Below are positions 53,501 through 61,163 of a stretch of DNA of 64,000 bases, in pieces. The notes beneath the pieces were generated by a model. It saw only the letters and a program-made list of their open reading frames with translations. It was not told where the DNA came from and searched no databases. The DNA comes from Kribbella catacumbae DSM 19601 (lineage in GTDB: Bacteria > Actinomycetota > Actinomycetes > Propionibacteriales > Kribbellaceae), in the NCBI RefSeq assembly GCF_000372465.1, contig NZ_AQUZ01000004.1, positions 1,202-65,201 on the forward strand, given 5' to 3'. A program made the position numbers and the translations under genes. Every line of letters begins with the position of its first letter. Position 1 is the first letter of the stretch.

Positions 53501-55806
53501 GCGGTGCTGTTGAAGAAAGCATCTGGGTCGTCGTCGCTCGCGTCGGAGGCGAGGGTGGCGTCGCTCGCATCGGAGGCATGGGTGGCGTCCGCGGCGTGGG
53601 CGGCGGCCTCGTTGGCGGCGGGAGTGGCGGCCTCGGAGGCGGCACCGTTGTCGACGGGAGCTGCTGCGCCGGTAGCGGCCCCGTTGACGGGCGGGGCGGT
53701 GTCGGTGGGGGCGACAGTGCCGGCCTCGATGACAGCAGGCTCGGCGGCGGCTTCGGCGGCAGCGTCGGGCTGGTCGGCGTCGGTGTGGAGCGCGTCTGCG
53801 TCCGCGGCGGCGACTAGGAGCGAGTCAACCGCCTCGGCTGGGGAGCGGTTGGCGCCTAGGGTGGGGCGTTCGGGCGGGTGCGGGATGGAGTCTTGGAGGT
53901 TTCGGCGCCAGGCCAGGCGGACTACTGGCAGCTCTGTGGTCTGCTCGCTTGCGTCTTCGTCGAAGTCTGGGCGGGAGACTACCGAGCCGGCGCGCACCGG
54001 GTCGCCGTACGGGGAGACGGTGGGCGGCGTCGCGTAGGGGCCGGGAGCCGTTTCCAGCGTGTTGTCTAGCCAGCGCTGCTTGAGCAGCGGGCGGAGGATC
54101 TTGCCGCCGGGAGTCGTCGGGAAATGCCGGCGCGGTACGCCGATCACCCGTGCATCGAGCCCGAGGCGCCCGCGGACCATCGACCGGATCGCCTCGTCGA
54201 CGCCCTCGGCCGACTCCGACGCGAGGGCGTAGAAGATCACCAGGCGCTCGGTACCAAGCGCAGGGTCAGCCACCCCGCACGCCGCGACCAAACCGGCCTC
54301 GGCACCCGGAGCGGTCGCAGCGACGACCTCGAGCTCGTGGGCGTAGTACGTCTGCCCGTTCAGGATGATCCGCTCGCTGTCGCGCCCGGTGATCACCACC
54401 TGCCCGCCGGAGATGAACCCCAGGTCGCCCGTCGCCAGCCACTTCCGCGCCGGCCAGTTGCCGGCCGGGAACGCGGCCCGATCCGCGTCCGGATTCCCCA
54501 GGTACCCCGGAGTCACCCGCGCGGACGCGATCTGCAGCTGCCCGATCCGCCCTTCCGGCAGTACGGCGCCGTAAGGCCCCACGATCCGCACAGTCGCCCC
54601 AGGAGCGGGCGCACCCACCGACACCAGGCTCAGTACGCCGGGAGCATCCGTGCGGCCCTTACCCGGCCGGGCGACGGCCACCTTGCCGGTCGACGTCCGC
54701 TGGTCGACCCACTCGACGACGCCGGCCTGCGAGATCCGTACGCGATGCACGTTGGGCGTGAGCCCGGGGCGCCCGAAGGTGATCCCGGTGACCGTCTCGG
54801 TCATCCCCCAGGCCGCGACGAAGGTCTCCGGTACGACGCCGAAGCGGTTCGTCAGCCGCAGGAACTCGCTCACCACAGGCACGGTGATCTGCTCGCCGCC
54901 GCTGACCAGGCTGCGCAGCGCCGACAGGTCCCAGTGCCGGTCGGGCTCTTCCGCGATCGCCGCGGCGGCCAGGCGGTAGCCGAAGTTCGGCGACCACGAG
55001 TGGTTCACCCTGTGCTGGTCCATCAGGTCCAGCCAGCGCAGCGGGTCGGCGAGCACCCAGTCGGTGGCGACGTGGACGTTGGTGCAGCCCGTGAACACCG
55101 GCAGCAGGTGGTAGAGCAGGAACGCGCCGCTGTGATCCAGCGGCAACCAGTTGAGCGTCGTCTGCCCGGGTCGCACCGGCAGCATCGCCGGCGTACCGGC
55201 CGCGAACTCGACCAGGCCGCGATGGGTCAGCTGGATGATCTTCGGCGTACCGGTGCTGCTGCCCGACGTCATCATCAGTACTGCGACGTCGTCCGCGGCG
55301 GGCCGGTGGAACTCCGTCGTCGGCTCGTGCCCGGCCAGCGCGTCGGGGTCGAGCACTGGCAGGCCGAGATCGTTCGGCAGGTCCGACGGGCGCCCGATCA
55401 GTACGGTCCAGCCGAGCAGGTCGGTGATCTTGCGGAGCCGCTCGCGGCCCTCCTCGGTGGTGTCACCCTCCGGCGACGGCGACATCAGCAGCGGGCGGAT
55501 GCCGCCCAGCGTGCACGCCCAGAACGCCGCGAAGAACCCGACCGGCTCGGTGCAGTGGACGACCGCGGGATCACCAGCCCGTACGCCGTTCGCGCGCAGG
55601 CCGGCCAGGATGCGGGCGGCGAGCTCGAGCAGCGTCGGGAAGTCGAGGCGGGTCTCACGCCCGTCGGGGCCGATCTCGACGACGCCCGCCGTACCGAAGT
55701 CGCGGGCGGCGCGCAACAGAGCGCTGGGCAGGTCACGCGGGTATCCCGCGGGGATCATCAGCGCCGGCCCGGTACTGATAGCCGGCCTGTCCACACCATT
55801 CCTCAT
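44584..55806 (-). CDS. Giant hybrid acyl ligase-PKS-NRPS with degenerate ketosynthase
   Basis: A 3740-residue multidomain protein. (1) Residues about 5-585: acyl-adenylate ligase (MTSGSSTGTPKIIQLTH, WGMTETVTG, TPGGKILRPLL). (2) About 590-1750: Ala/Glu/Ser/Gln/Gly-rich low-complexity linker with many EQ and SGE repeats. (3) About 1762-2158: ketosynthase with Trp1911 instead of the nucleophile Cys (VQAAWSSSLVA), Asn2038 instead of His (VEANATGT) and His2078 kept (KPNIGH). (4) About 2240-2560: acyltransferase, Ser2339 in GHSVGEY, RAFHS suggesting malonyl. (5) About 2780-2865: carrier protein, Ser2823 in GADSLSM. (6) About 3000-3218: C-terminal half of a condensation domain without HHxxxDG. (7) About 3247-3738: amino acid adenylation domain (YTSGSTGNPKG, NEYGPTE, LPLDASGKLDRS). 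It ends there: no following carrier or thioesterase. Product unknown; it may be inactive or act with partners elsewhere. Confidence 0.88.
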   Translation of the reverse strand: MRNGVDRPAISTGPALMIPAGYPRDLPSALLRAARDFGTAGVVEIGPDGRETRLDFPTLLELAARILAGLRANGVRAGDPAVVHCTEPVGFFAAFWACTLGGIRPLLMSPSPEGDTTEEGRERLRKITDLLGWTVLIGRPSDLPNDLGLPVLDPDALAGHEPTTEFHRPAADDVAVLMMTSGSSTGTPKIIQLTHRGLVEFAAGTPAMLPVRPGQTTLNWLPLDHSGAFLLYHLLPVFTGCTNVHVATDWVLADPLRWLDLMDQHRVNHSWSPNFGYRLAAAAIAEEPDRHWDLSALRSLVSGGEQITVPVVSEFLRLTNRFGVVPETFVAAWGMTETVTGITFGRPGLTPNVHRVRISQAGVVEWVDQRTSTGKVAVARPGKGRTDAPGVLSLVSVGAPAPGATVRIVGPYGAVLPEGRIGQLQIASARVTPGYLGNPDADRAAFPAGNWPARKWLATGDLGFISGGQVVITGRDSERIILNGQTYYAHELEVVAATAPGAEAGLVAACGVADPALGTERLVIFYALASESAEGVDEAIRSMVRGRLGLDARVIGVPRRHFPTTPGGKILRPLLKQRWLDNTLETAPGPYATPPTVSPYGDPVRAGSVVSRPDFDEDASEQTTELPVVRLAWRRNLQDSIPHPPERPTLGANRSPAEAVDSLLVAAADADALHTDADQPDAAAEAAAEPAVIEAGTVAPTDTAPPVNGAATGAAAPVDNGAASEAATPAANEAAAHAADATHASDASDATLASDASDDDPDAFFNSTAFSARRSAAPPAEPQQPATELPPTPAEGSPPANNPEQPATDAKQLTTEPAPTPGGDEQLAASADQRASETAPASGVVRASGEAEQPAAATGEAEQSAASADERASDAAPASGEVLASGEAEKSAASAGARASDAAPASGEGEESAAADQPTDGPVAASGEAAPASSEAPAHRGAEPASGPEQLTTEPGHASGEAELPATDAKQLTAEPVSTPGGGEQSAADADQRAAEAAPASGEVLASGEAEESAAADQPATGSVAASGEVLASGEVLASGEGEESAAAELRAAEASPSSSEARASGEAEPATAPEQSTVEPGDASGEGEQLATDAKQLTAESVSALGDTEESAAADQLTAGSVAASGEASMSGGVERPAADADQRASEADPVSSDVLASGEAPASGAAERLTSESGHTSDGAGQPATDGKQLTAEPIAAPGDAEQPATVGKQLTAEAGAVPGDPAHGDAEQSATDAEQGAAERASASGGAEQAAADTEQRAVESLAASGDDAVGADLLAADVRAAEAQDDEVAGVDAPQAGAVVAESASKGTQSSADDAQTTGKPEQATAELEQTTDESEQGTGESEQGTAELEQSTGGSEQGTAELEQSTAESEQGTGELEQSTPESEQGTGELEQGAAELEQSGGESEQGAGELEQTAGESERSTGESEQGNGESEQGNGESEQGNGESEQGSGESEQSSAEAGQSVGGSGQSVDEAGQLGAGSEQVAAEVARAGEGEESSGQAAESGAEAAQVVGRGEQVAAELVRGEGAAGAGVQAEGQGAEAPAAVASEVGESASVAAVAADDGEQSAAAVVEPGAVAEGPEEAAVAEQTAVGAGSEQSAVEQPTDATVEMSAEDDGQLAGNAAELGEGEPAESGVAEAVELVGETPGEAAELAAAMDAPVEGSAVPASEPAADALADGAVRAIESVADVPADGAAGAIESVADAPADGAVRAVEPAADAPVGGAAGQAAGGHEREPVEGRARKKGKVAAKAEVVEPVAVVGLAGRFPGAGSVEQFWENLVGGVESVRRFSEEELREAGGGEAFGDEKLVAVSGALDDVELFDAAFFGLSDREAELTDPAQRLFLEVCQQALEHGGYAGTSGRIGIFAGSGMNLYTQQNQPPDYLATRVAYRLGLTGPAIGVQAAWSSSLVAVHLACQALRSGDADLALAGAAAVHVPQATGYHASARSILSPSGHVRAFDADADGTVGGNGVAAVLLKRLDQAIADGDTVYAVIKGSAVTNDGGATGQVELVERALEKSGVPAASLSYVEANATGTAADDTVEFRALTTALRKHTDQVGFCTIGSVKPNIGHLDSAAGMAGLIKTILMLRHRTLVPTINYTTPNPDLAVAGSPFVVGTDVRDWEAGTPLRAGVSALDAKGTSAHVILEEAPRQIRRGEDGPVVLPISAPDPGALADLAELFRADLEEGTGQRLIDLAGTAAIGRPAHRHRIAVAGSSETELVEALGVAIAAEVPRGGPGPLGFAFTGQGAARRGMAAGLAARFPVFRAVLDECDKVYEEEFGGSLLELLLTPAGSDGVWPTETAQPALFAFELALARLWQSFGVQPALVVGHSVGEYAALCVAGALSLADGVKLTAQRGVLMQRGTVPGAMVAVRADADRVRELAQTPGVEIAAGNGPQSFVLTGTEVIVGQLAEQLDRLELKWQRLDVDRAFHSSLVDPILDDFAKIVAEIKLKPLRMPMVSSWSGELLESGTALAGDYLVGQLRHPVLFGDAVEALTAAGCRRFLELGPDAVLSPAGRRIAPNSTWIPTQRLGQDPVLATMNGLAELYEQGTEIAWAKVYSESGRVPLPTYPFRRVHHPVDASARPAALAQPPVVEERSIERSGAALKRIPLDPPASNGVVVPSVDEIETHDLSPFAIPADDDRRTAPVVELVEPEPVAEVDGAELITSAYVQMLPAATSTSPAELLTSAYMQMLPGAVTAKVDGAVPKATTRGGAAPEEGLAEVGRAARKVPAATERGATEAGGESGEPTPDAPALAAAASAPVPAASAAIGLVAADLYRESLEVVLDLTGEQLGLDPYDLTVDHTFAELGADSLSMLRVVEEVGQRFEVEIAVSELFDELNTPHKLASAVASRNQPDGDQVDPLDLLRSAEPAKTAQATQIGEAESAQADPRAVLEVLGSGLAELAAKVDAAAAATSEAELPGSGMAALMSQQLRVAGQLVDGVTKLMHEQLALLNETAQAFEKAPEPAVPVKKAASVKEGTAKAKRARDLDYWQTALDGAQPLVLPTDRPRPAGDDVITSVVHELDAELGDAVFAFSRDRRVSPLMTMLAGVGTVLGRFAAQDDITIGTAALSRPGDTAPQPALPLRLDLSGEPDLGDLAQRVRETTTVAVDHSTADLATLEQDPVFQVLVEFEAGDDDLASGLDLRFRLLYHGGGITCTADYRAGLFDELTVKRLLAYLEAVLRRAIDEPRLPLPELMLPIEADEAILGEFEGEATQTGPVGRVRRNAVVAGELSGLHTLFEQQVARTPDAIALIHGDRELSYGELDRRSNAVAWQLVDLGVKPGQLVAVRVARGAELVVAVLAVLKSGAAYLPLDPGVPESRWAFMTADAGAVALVGDDAALADRLGLRLVPVAAVDGDPRAKQAPPVRAAADDIAYCIYTSGSTGNPKGVAVPHRGPVNLIRHYLRTRRSLRTLQWTSFGFDVHVQEMFTALASGSALVLIGEDDRYDPDAVVAALKDHGVERLFMAFTPLTALLATMRKLPELPALREIVAGGEAMVLTHKIRDFLEAHPECTLYNEYGPTEASVVTTIHQVDPDEDRPSIGRPIDGVVVRLLDEALRPVPVGAIGEIHLGGVAVAQGYLGRPDETETAFVSDPAHPGGRLYRSRDLGRWRADGSLDYLGRADDQVKIRGHRVEPGETEHVLADLPGVIDAVVVACADPAGDTCLIGYVVLEDSDPVVLANLLLELTKELPIYLVPADLIPVEDLPLDASGKLDRSRLPAPEWLG
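51430..51513. repeat. 21-bp tandem repeats inside the synthase linker
   Basis: The unit CTCGGACTCGCCGTTGCCCT plus one base is present three times without a mismatch (51451-51513), preceded by one copy with a single change (51430-51450) and followed by degenerate copies. On the coding strand it gives the seven-residue unit SEQGNGE. Exact DNA repetition indicates recent slippage or recombination within the linker. Confidence 0.85.
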
Positions 55807-56954
55807 CGAACCGCCCCCGCGAAGGGCGCAGAGGCGTCAGCCAGTCGGCGACCCACGGACACGCGCCTCCCCAACTGGACGGAGCCGGGCTCAGGGCATA
55901 CCCGTCTCGCTAAACGACAGAACAGCCCCGTTGCCGACCGCGGACGAGGGTGACCGGATGATCCCGGTGCGTCATCGCGTGAGCCGACGAACGGGAACCT
56001 TACCAGCCGAAATGTGACCTGGCCGAAGCAGATCCGGCAGCTGACTGTTAAGAAATTCCGGCTGTCACTCAGCGTGTCGCGGCCCGGTGGCGAACTGGTC
56101 GCCGGAGCCTGCGTGTCAGGGTGAGTTGAGACCAGCGGCTCACAGCAAGTCCGCTCCCGAAGGGCTGCGATCCAGTACGCACGCCAGCCGGCAAGTGGGT
56201 CCCTGTCTGAGCCCTCAGGGGATCATCCCCTGTGCCTCCATCACGGGAAGTGCGGGAAGCTGCGCGGTCCGCACGATGTGCACGTCCAGTACGACGCCGG
56301 CGCTTCGATCCTCAGCACCTGGTCGGATGACCCGATCGAGGGGCCGACGCGATTGCGGGAGAACGTCCAAGTGCAGACGGTTGCGCTGGTCCTCTGAATG
56401 CCGGCTCTCCGACCTGCCGGATTGGGGATACGGGCGAGGTGTGAGCCCCGGGGCGCCTTGGGGCAGGTAGGTCGGGTCCCGGGGGGATGTTGGTCGGGAG
56501 CGGGTAGATCAGGGACGAGTTGCGCTCGACCCAGGGTGATTGCTGGGGGCAACGAAGCTCCATGCACACCCAGCTCGGCAGGTAAGCGATTACCTCGGCG
56601 TGTCGGCGCAGTCGGGACGGGTGGTGCGTGCATGGCGGTCCGGGCACCCCTTCCCCGTCTTGGCGCGACAGGTGCATGCGGCAGCGACGGTGGTGTCTCG
56701 GCGATGCGAACCGGACCGATCGGGGACGACTAGCGCCTAATGGGGCCACTAGCGCGCTATAGCAGGCCAGTGGCCCCATAAGGCGCTAGCGACGCGATAA
56801 GGCGCTAGTGGAGCGGCTGGTTGGGCGCCGATTGGCAGGGATGGAGGCCGGTCGGCTGGAAGGTGGGCAGCGGGAAGAGGATGTCTCGCCGCTCCGACTC
56901 TGCATGGTCTTCCGGGATACGCCTGGAGAGGTCACGCTGAGCGCGAAGGAAAGG
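55807..56954. other. 1.15-kb gap upstream of the synthase gene
   Basis: No gene can be supported here. A frame ending at 56398 reads LHHGKCGKLRGPHDVHVQYD and onward in protein-like fashion for about 75 residues, but it has no convincing start; it may be a gene remnant. The region nearest the synthase start (55807-56060) must hold its promoter, though no clear boxes are visible. The palindromes at 56730-56808 lie near the tRNA end. Confidence 0.4.
56730..56808. repeat. Palindrome with repeated CTAGCGCCTTAT modules
   Basis: A 23-base arm at 56730-56752 is complementary to 56767-56789 with two mismatches, leaving a 14-base loop. The end module ATAAGGCGCTAG (56778-56789) is repeated directly at 56797-56808. 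It lies downstream of the tRNA-Val gene and could act as its terminator or as a palindromic repeat element. Confidence 0.6.
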
Positions 56955-57026
56955 TGGGCGCTGAGGGGATCGAACCCCCGACATCTTCCTTGTAAGGGAA
57001 GCGCTCTACCGCTGAGCTAAGCGCCC
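56955..57026 (-). tRNA. tRNA-Val (anticodon TAC)
   Basis: The 72-base minus-strand sequence folds into a cloverleaf. The acceptor stem is GGGCGCT/AGCGCCC, the D arm contains AGCTCAGCGGTAGAGC, and the anticodon stem TTCC with 7-base loop CTTACAA gives anticodon TAC (Val, GUA codons). The T arm is GGGGGTTCGATCCCC. The discriminator base is A and CCA is not encoded. Confidence 0.95.
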
Positions 57027-57057
57027 TGGTCCGCCGGGATTTGGCGGAGCGCAGAGT

Positions 57058-57540
57058 CTATCCGAGACCGGGGTGAAGTCTTGCCAGGGCCTCCGCGTAC
57101 TCGTCCGGATCGCGCGCCTCGGGGATCGCGTTGACCACCGACCAGCGCACGATCCCGGCCTGGTCGATCACGAAGGTCCCGCGCAGCGCACACCCACGCT
57201 CCGCGTCGAACACCCCGTACGCCGACGCGATCGCGCCGTGCGGCCAGAAGTCGCTGAGCAGCCCGAACTCCAGCCGCTCCGCCTCGGCGTACGCGCGCAG
57301 GGTGAACATCGGGTCGCACGAGATCGCCACGAACTCCGCGCCGGCGAGTAGCTCAGGCCGGTCGCGGAGCGCGCCGAGTTCGCTCGTACAGACCCGGCTG
57401 AAGGCATAAGGGTAGAACACCAGGACCACGTCGCGCCGGCCCCGGTACTCCGATAGCCGGAACGGCTCGCCGTGCTGGTTCCGTGCGGTGAAATCCGGTG
57501 CCTGGCTGCCGACCCTGGGGACGACAGCAGTCACCGGCAC
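57058..57540 (-). CDS. ahpE: Peroxiredoxin, AhpE type
   Basis: A 160-residue thiol peroxidase that reduces peroxides. The peroxidatic Cys51 sits in YPYAFSRVCTSEL, preceded by APDFTARNQHGEPFRLSEYRGRRDVVLVFYP, the usual thioredoxin-fold strand region. A second Cys (Cys84, ISCDP) and a third in RGCALRG are not in the usual resolving position, so a one-Cys AhpE mechanism is likely. It lies one base after the DUF3052 gene, which is next to ahpE and aceE in Mycobacterium tuberculosis as well (Rv2238c, Rv2239c, Rv2241). The GTG start at 57540 or a second GTG two codons later could be used. Confidence 0.9.
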   Translation of the reverse strand: MPVTAVVPRVGSQAPDFTARNQHGEPFRLSEYRGRRDVVLVFYPYAFSRVCTSELGALRDRPELLAGAEFVAISCDPMFTLRAYAEAERLEFGLLSDFWPHGAIASAYGVFDAERGCALRGTFVIDQAGIVRWSVVNAIPEARDPDEYAEALARLHPGLG

Positions 57541-57541
57541 C

Positions 57542-57988
57542 TCACTTCTTGACCCGGGGTGACTTCGGCAGCACCAACTTGGTCGCCGACCAGTCGTCGG
57601 TGACGCTCAGGCTGCTGGTGGTCGCCATCCCGGCCGTCGGCGCCGCCTCGGCGATCTCGGCCGCGTCGACATAGCCCTCCCGGCCCACCTTGGGAGTCAT
57701 CAGCCAGACGGCTCCGCCGGCCTTCAGGTCGGTCAGCGTCTCGAACAGGGCGTCAACCAGGTCCCCGTCGTCCTCACGGAACCAGAGCAGGACGACATCG
57801 ACCGCGTCGTCCGGTTCCTCCCCGGTGAATTCCTCGCCGGTCAGTTCCACGATGGCGTCGCGGAAGGCGTCGTCACAGTCGTCGTCGTAGCCGAGCTCCA
57901 GCACGACCGTGCCGCTCTCGAAGCCGAGCCGGCCAGCCATGTTCGGCTCGCCGCTCTTGCCGTCCGCGTGGTCCGCGGTCGCGCTCAC
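57542..57988 (-). CDS. DUF3052 family protein
   Basis: A 148-residue acidic actinobacterial protein (Rv2239c-like). The core runs MAGRLGFESGTVVLELGYDDDCDDAFRDAI, then DDAVDVVLLWFREDDGDLVDALFE and GGAVWLMTPKVGREGYV. It ends in a basic tail. The GTG start is preceded by GGAGGAG. Its function is unknown; a small alpha/beta fold is expected. It is divergent from the pyruvate dehydrogenase gene with repeated GTGTCCGG sites between them and is coupled to ahpE. Confidence 0.88.
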   Translation of the reverse strand: MSATADHADGKSGEPNMAGRLGFESGTVVLELGYDDDCDDAFRDAIVELTGEEFTGEEPDDAVDVVLLWFREDDGDLVDALFETLTDLKAGGAVWLMTPKVGREGYVDAAEIAEAAPTAGMATTSSLSVTDDWSATKLVLPKSPRVKK

Positions 57989-58089
57989 GTGTCCTCCTCC
58001 GTCGTCCCCGGTAGCCGGGGGTAGGCGTCAGTAGCAGTAGTCCATCGTGGCCTACCGCGTCGCGCAAGTATGCACGAGGGTTCCGTGGC

Positions 58090-58128
58090 GTGTCCGGTAT
58101 CCGCCTGCCGGACACGGTGCGTGTCCGG
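58090..58128. promoter_or_regulatory. Three GTGTCCGG half-sites before aceE
   Basis: GTGTCCGG occurs at 58090-58097 and 58121-58128, and its complement CCGGACAC at 58108-58115. The last two form a perfect inverted repeat with a 5-base spacer, and the first adds another half-site 10 bases away. They lie between the divergent DUF3052 and aceE genes, a place suited to a shared regulator. Confidence 0.6.
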
Positions 58129-58245
58129 TGGGAACCCACCCAATCAGGCGAGATCGGGCGTGGTTGTGGATGCGAAGTAGAACGCATTCCGGTCAGGTGA
58201 CAGGATTGCGAGGAGTTGGACCGACTAAGAGAACGGCAGGACACC

Positions 58246-61026
58246 GTGGCTTCCGGACACGAACCACCAGCCATCATCACCGAGGGGATGCCCACCCAGC
58301 TCCCCGACATCGACCCCGACGAGACTCGGGAATGGGTCGAGTCGCTCGACGCCGTGCTGGACGAACGCGGCAAGGCGCGGGCGCGCTACCTGATGCTCAA
58401 GTTGATCGAGCGGGCCCGGGAGCGACAGGTGGGGGTGCCCGCGCTGCGGAGCACGGACTACATCAACTCGATCCCGCCCGAGCGGGAGCCGTGGTTCCCC
58501 GGCGACGAGCACATCGAGCGGCGGATCCGGGCCTTCATCCGGTGGAACGCCGCGGTGATGGTGAGCAAGGCCAACCGCAAGGGCCTGGAGGTCGGCGGCC
58601 ACATCGCCACCTACCAGTCGGCGGCCAGCCTTTACGAGGTCGGCTTCAACCACTTCTTCCGCGGCAAGGACGCGCCGGGCGGTGGCGACCAGGTCTTCAT
58701 CCAGGGCCACGCCTCCCCCGGCGTGTACGCCCGCGCCTTCCTCGAGGGCCGGCTGAGCACCGACCAGCTGGACGGGTTCCGCCAGGAGGTCTCCCGCGGC
58801 CCGCACCAGGGCCTGTCGTCGTACCCGCACCCGCGGCTGATGCCGGACTTCTGGGAGTACCCGACGGTCTCGATGGGTCTGGCGGCGCTGGACTCCATCT
58901 ACCAGGCGCGCTTCAACCGGTACCTGCACAACCGCGGCATCAAGGACACCAGCGACCAGCACGTCTGGACGTTCCTGGGTGACGGCGAGATGGGCGAGCC
59001 GGAGTCGCTCGGCGCGATCGGCCTGGCCGCCCGCGAGGAGCTCGACAACCTGACCTTCGTGGTCAACTGCAACCTGCAGCAGCTGGACGGCCCGGTCCGC
59101 GGCAACGGCAAGGTGATCCAGGAGCTCGAGGCGTACTTCCGCGGCGCCGGCTGGAACGTCATCAAGGTGGTCTGGGGCCGCGAGTGGGACTCGCTGCTGG
59201 CCCAGGACCACGACGGCGCGCTGGTGAACAAGATGAACACCACCCCGGACGGCCAGTTCCAGACCTACGCCGTCGAGTCCGGCGAATACATCCGGAACAA
59301 CTTCTTCGGGGGTGACCAGCGCCTGCAGGCGATGGTCCGCAACCTGTCCGACGAGGACCTGCGCAAGCTGCCCCGCGGTGGTCACGACTACCGCAAGGTC
59401 TACGCGGCCTTCAAGAGCGCCAAGGAGCATGTCGGGCAGCCGACCGTCATCCTGGCCCAGACGGTCAAGGGCTGGACGATCGATGCGCTGGAGGGCCGCA
59501 ACGCGACCCACCAGATGAAGAAGCTCACCTCCGACGATCTGAAGACCTTCCGCGACCGGCTCTACCTGCCGATCGAGGACAAGGACCTCGAGGACGCCTA
59601 CAACCCGCCGTACTTCCACCCCGGCAAGGACTCGCCGGAGTACCAGTACATGATGGAGCGGCGTTCGCAGCTCGGCGGTTTCCTGCCCGAGCGCCGGGTC
59701 CGGCCGAAGACGCTGAAGCTGCCTGGTGACGACGTCTACAAGCCGCTCAGCAAGGGCAACGAGAAGACGCCGGTGGCGACCACGATGGCGCTGGTCCGGC
59801 TGTTCCGCGACCTGATGAAGGACCCGGAGATCGGGCACCGGATCGTGCCGATCGCCCCCGACGAGTACCGCACGTTCGGGATGGACTCGATGTTCCCGAC
59901 GGCGAAGATCTACTCGCCGCACGGTCAGCAGTACGAGGCGGTCGACCGCAACCTTCTCCTTGCCTACAAGGAGTCCGACAAGGGTCAACTGCTGCACGAA
60001 GGCATCAGCGAGGCCGGTGCGATGGGCTCGATGATCGCCGCCGGTACGGCGTACGCGACGCACGGCGAGCCGATGATCCCGTTCTACATCTTCTACTCGA
60101 TGTTCGGGTTCCAGCGCACCGGCGATCAGCTCTGGGCGCTCGGCGACCAGCTCGGCCGCGGCTTCCTGATCGGCGCCACCGCGGGCCGTACGACGCTGAC
60201 GGGTGAGGGACTGCAGCACGCGGACGGACACTCGCCGCTGCTGGCGTCGTCGAACCCGGCGGCCGTGCACTACGACCCGGCCTTCGCCTACGAGGTCGCG
60301 CACATCGTCAAGGACGGCCTGCGCCGGATGTACGGCTACAAACCAGAGGAACAAGCCGTTCAGTATCCATATGGGGAGGACGTCTTCTACTACCTCACCG
60401 TCTACAACGAGCCGGTCGCGCAGCCGGCCGAGCCGGAGAACCTCGACATCGCGGCGCTGCTCAAGGGCATGTACCGCTTCAACGAGTACGAGACGGCCAA
60501 GGGCGACGATGTACCGCGGGTCCAGCTGCTCGGCTCCGGTGTCGCGCTGCCGTGGATCCGCAAGGCCCAGCAGATCCTCGCCGAGGACTACTCGGTCGCC
60601 GCCGACATCTGGTCGGTGACGAGCTGGAACGAGCTGCGCCGCGACGCGATCGCCGCGGAGGAGCACAACCTGCTGCACCCGGACGAGGACGAGCGTGTCC
60701 CGTTCATCACCGAGCAGCTGAAGGACACGAAGGGCCCGGTCGTCGCGGTCAGCGACTTCATGCGCGCGGTCCAGGACCAGATCTCCCGCTGGGTGCCGAA
60801 CGACTACACGTCGCTGGGCACCGACGGCTGGGGCCTGGCCGACACCCGCGCCGCCGCCCGCCGCCACTTCCACGTCGACGCCGAGTCCATCGTCGTCGCT
60901 ACCCTGGAGATCTTGGCCAAGCGCGGCGACGTCAAGCGTGAGGTCGCCACCGAGGCTGCCCGCAAATACCGCATCGAGGACCCGACCGCGGTAGCCGGAG
61001 TCAAGCAAGAGGGCGCCGGCGCCTGA
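58246..61026 (+). CDS. aceE: Pyruvate dehydrogenase E1, homodimeric type
   Basis: A 926-residue thiamine-diphosphate enzyme that decarboxylates pyruvate and hands acetyl units to the E2 lipoyl domains. The start at GTG 58246 follows GGCAGGA; an in-frame TTG ten codons upstream directly abuts GAGGAG and is less likely. Motifs include [18 protein letters not shown] and the ThDP-binding [13 protein letters not shown] (about 246) closing in [29 protein letters not shown] marks the pyrimidine-domain active site. Length matches AceE. No E2 or E3 gene follows, as is usual in actinobacteria, where aceE stands alone. Confidence 0.95.
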   Translation: MASGHEPPAIITEGMPTQLPDIDPDETREWVESLDAVLDERGKARARYLMLKLIERARERQVGVPALRSTDYINSIPPEREPWFPGDEHIERRIRAFIRWNAAVMVSKANRKGLEVGGHIATYQSAASLYEVGFNHFFRGKDAPGGGDQVFIQGHASPGVYARAFLEGRLSTDQLDGFRQEVSRGPHQGLSSYPHPRLMPDFWEYPTVSMGLAALDSIYQARFNRYLHNRGIKDTSDQHVWTFLGDGEMGEPESLGAIGLAAREELDNLTFVVNCNLQQLDGPVRGNGKVIQELEAYFRGAGWNVIKVVWGREWDSLLAQDHDGALVNKMNTTPDGQFQTYAVESGEYIRNNFFGGDQRLQAMVRNLSDEDLRKLPRGGHDYRKVYAAFKSAKEHVGQPTVILAQTVKGWTIDALEGRNATHQMKKLTSDDLKTFRDRLYLPIEDKDLEDAYNPPYFHPGKDSPEYQYMMERRSQLGGFLPERRVRPKTLKLPGDDVYKPLSKGNEKTPVATTMALVRLFRDLMKDPEIGHRIVPIAPDEYRTFGMDSMFPTAKIYSPHGQQYEAVDRNLLLAYKESDKGQLLHEGISEAGAMGSMIAAGTAYATHGEPMIPFYIFYSMFGFQRTGDQLWALGDQLGRGFLIGATAGRTTLTGEGLQHADGHSPLLASSNPAAVHYDPAFAYEVAHIVKDGLRRMYGYKPEEQAVQYPYGEDVFYYLTVYNEPVAQPAEPENLDIAALLKGMYRFNEYETAKGDDVPRVQLLGSGVALPWIRKAQQILAEDYSVAADIWSVTSWNELRRDAIAAEEHNLLHPDEDERVPFITEQLKDTKGPVVAVSDFMRAVQDQISRWVPNDYTSLGTDGWGLADTRAAARRHFHVDAESIVVATLEILAKRGDVKREVATEAARKYRIEDPTAVAGVKQEGAGA

Positions 61027-61040
61027 CGAAACACCGTCTG

Positions 61041-61071
61041 AGGGCCGTCCACCGATCTGGTGGGCGGCCCT
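61041..61071 (+). terminator. aceE hairpin terminator
   Basis: AGGGCCGTCCACC (61041-61053) pairs with GGTGGGCGGCCCT (61059-61071) over 13 bases with one mismatch and a 5-base loop, followed by TTCGTCGT. It begins 15 bases after the aceE stop. Confidence 0.75.
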
Positions 61072-61163
61072 TCGTCGTACGAGAAATGACGTAGTACCGG
61101 GCACCCGCAGTTGGGTATTGCGTCCGACGCGGGCGGTGGCCGTCCGCTCCTACCGTCAGTGAC

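Noticed and set aside
51464..54037. An 857-residue open frame on the plus strand, rich in Ser, Ala, Cys and Asp
   Set aside because: It is the antisense of the low-complexity linker of the synthase gene. Composition bias keeps several frames open; no ribosome site or recognisable domain.
56087..56779. Several frames of 110-155 codons upstream of the tRNA
   Set aside because: They overlap each other on both strands, lack ribosome sites and show no family motifs; at most a remnant ending at 56398.
58225..61104. A 959-residue open frame on the minus strand over aceE
   Set aside because: Antisense frame kept open by GC-rich codon use; aceE on the other strand is certain.
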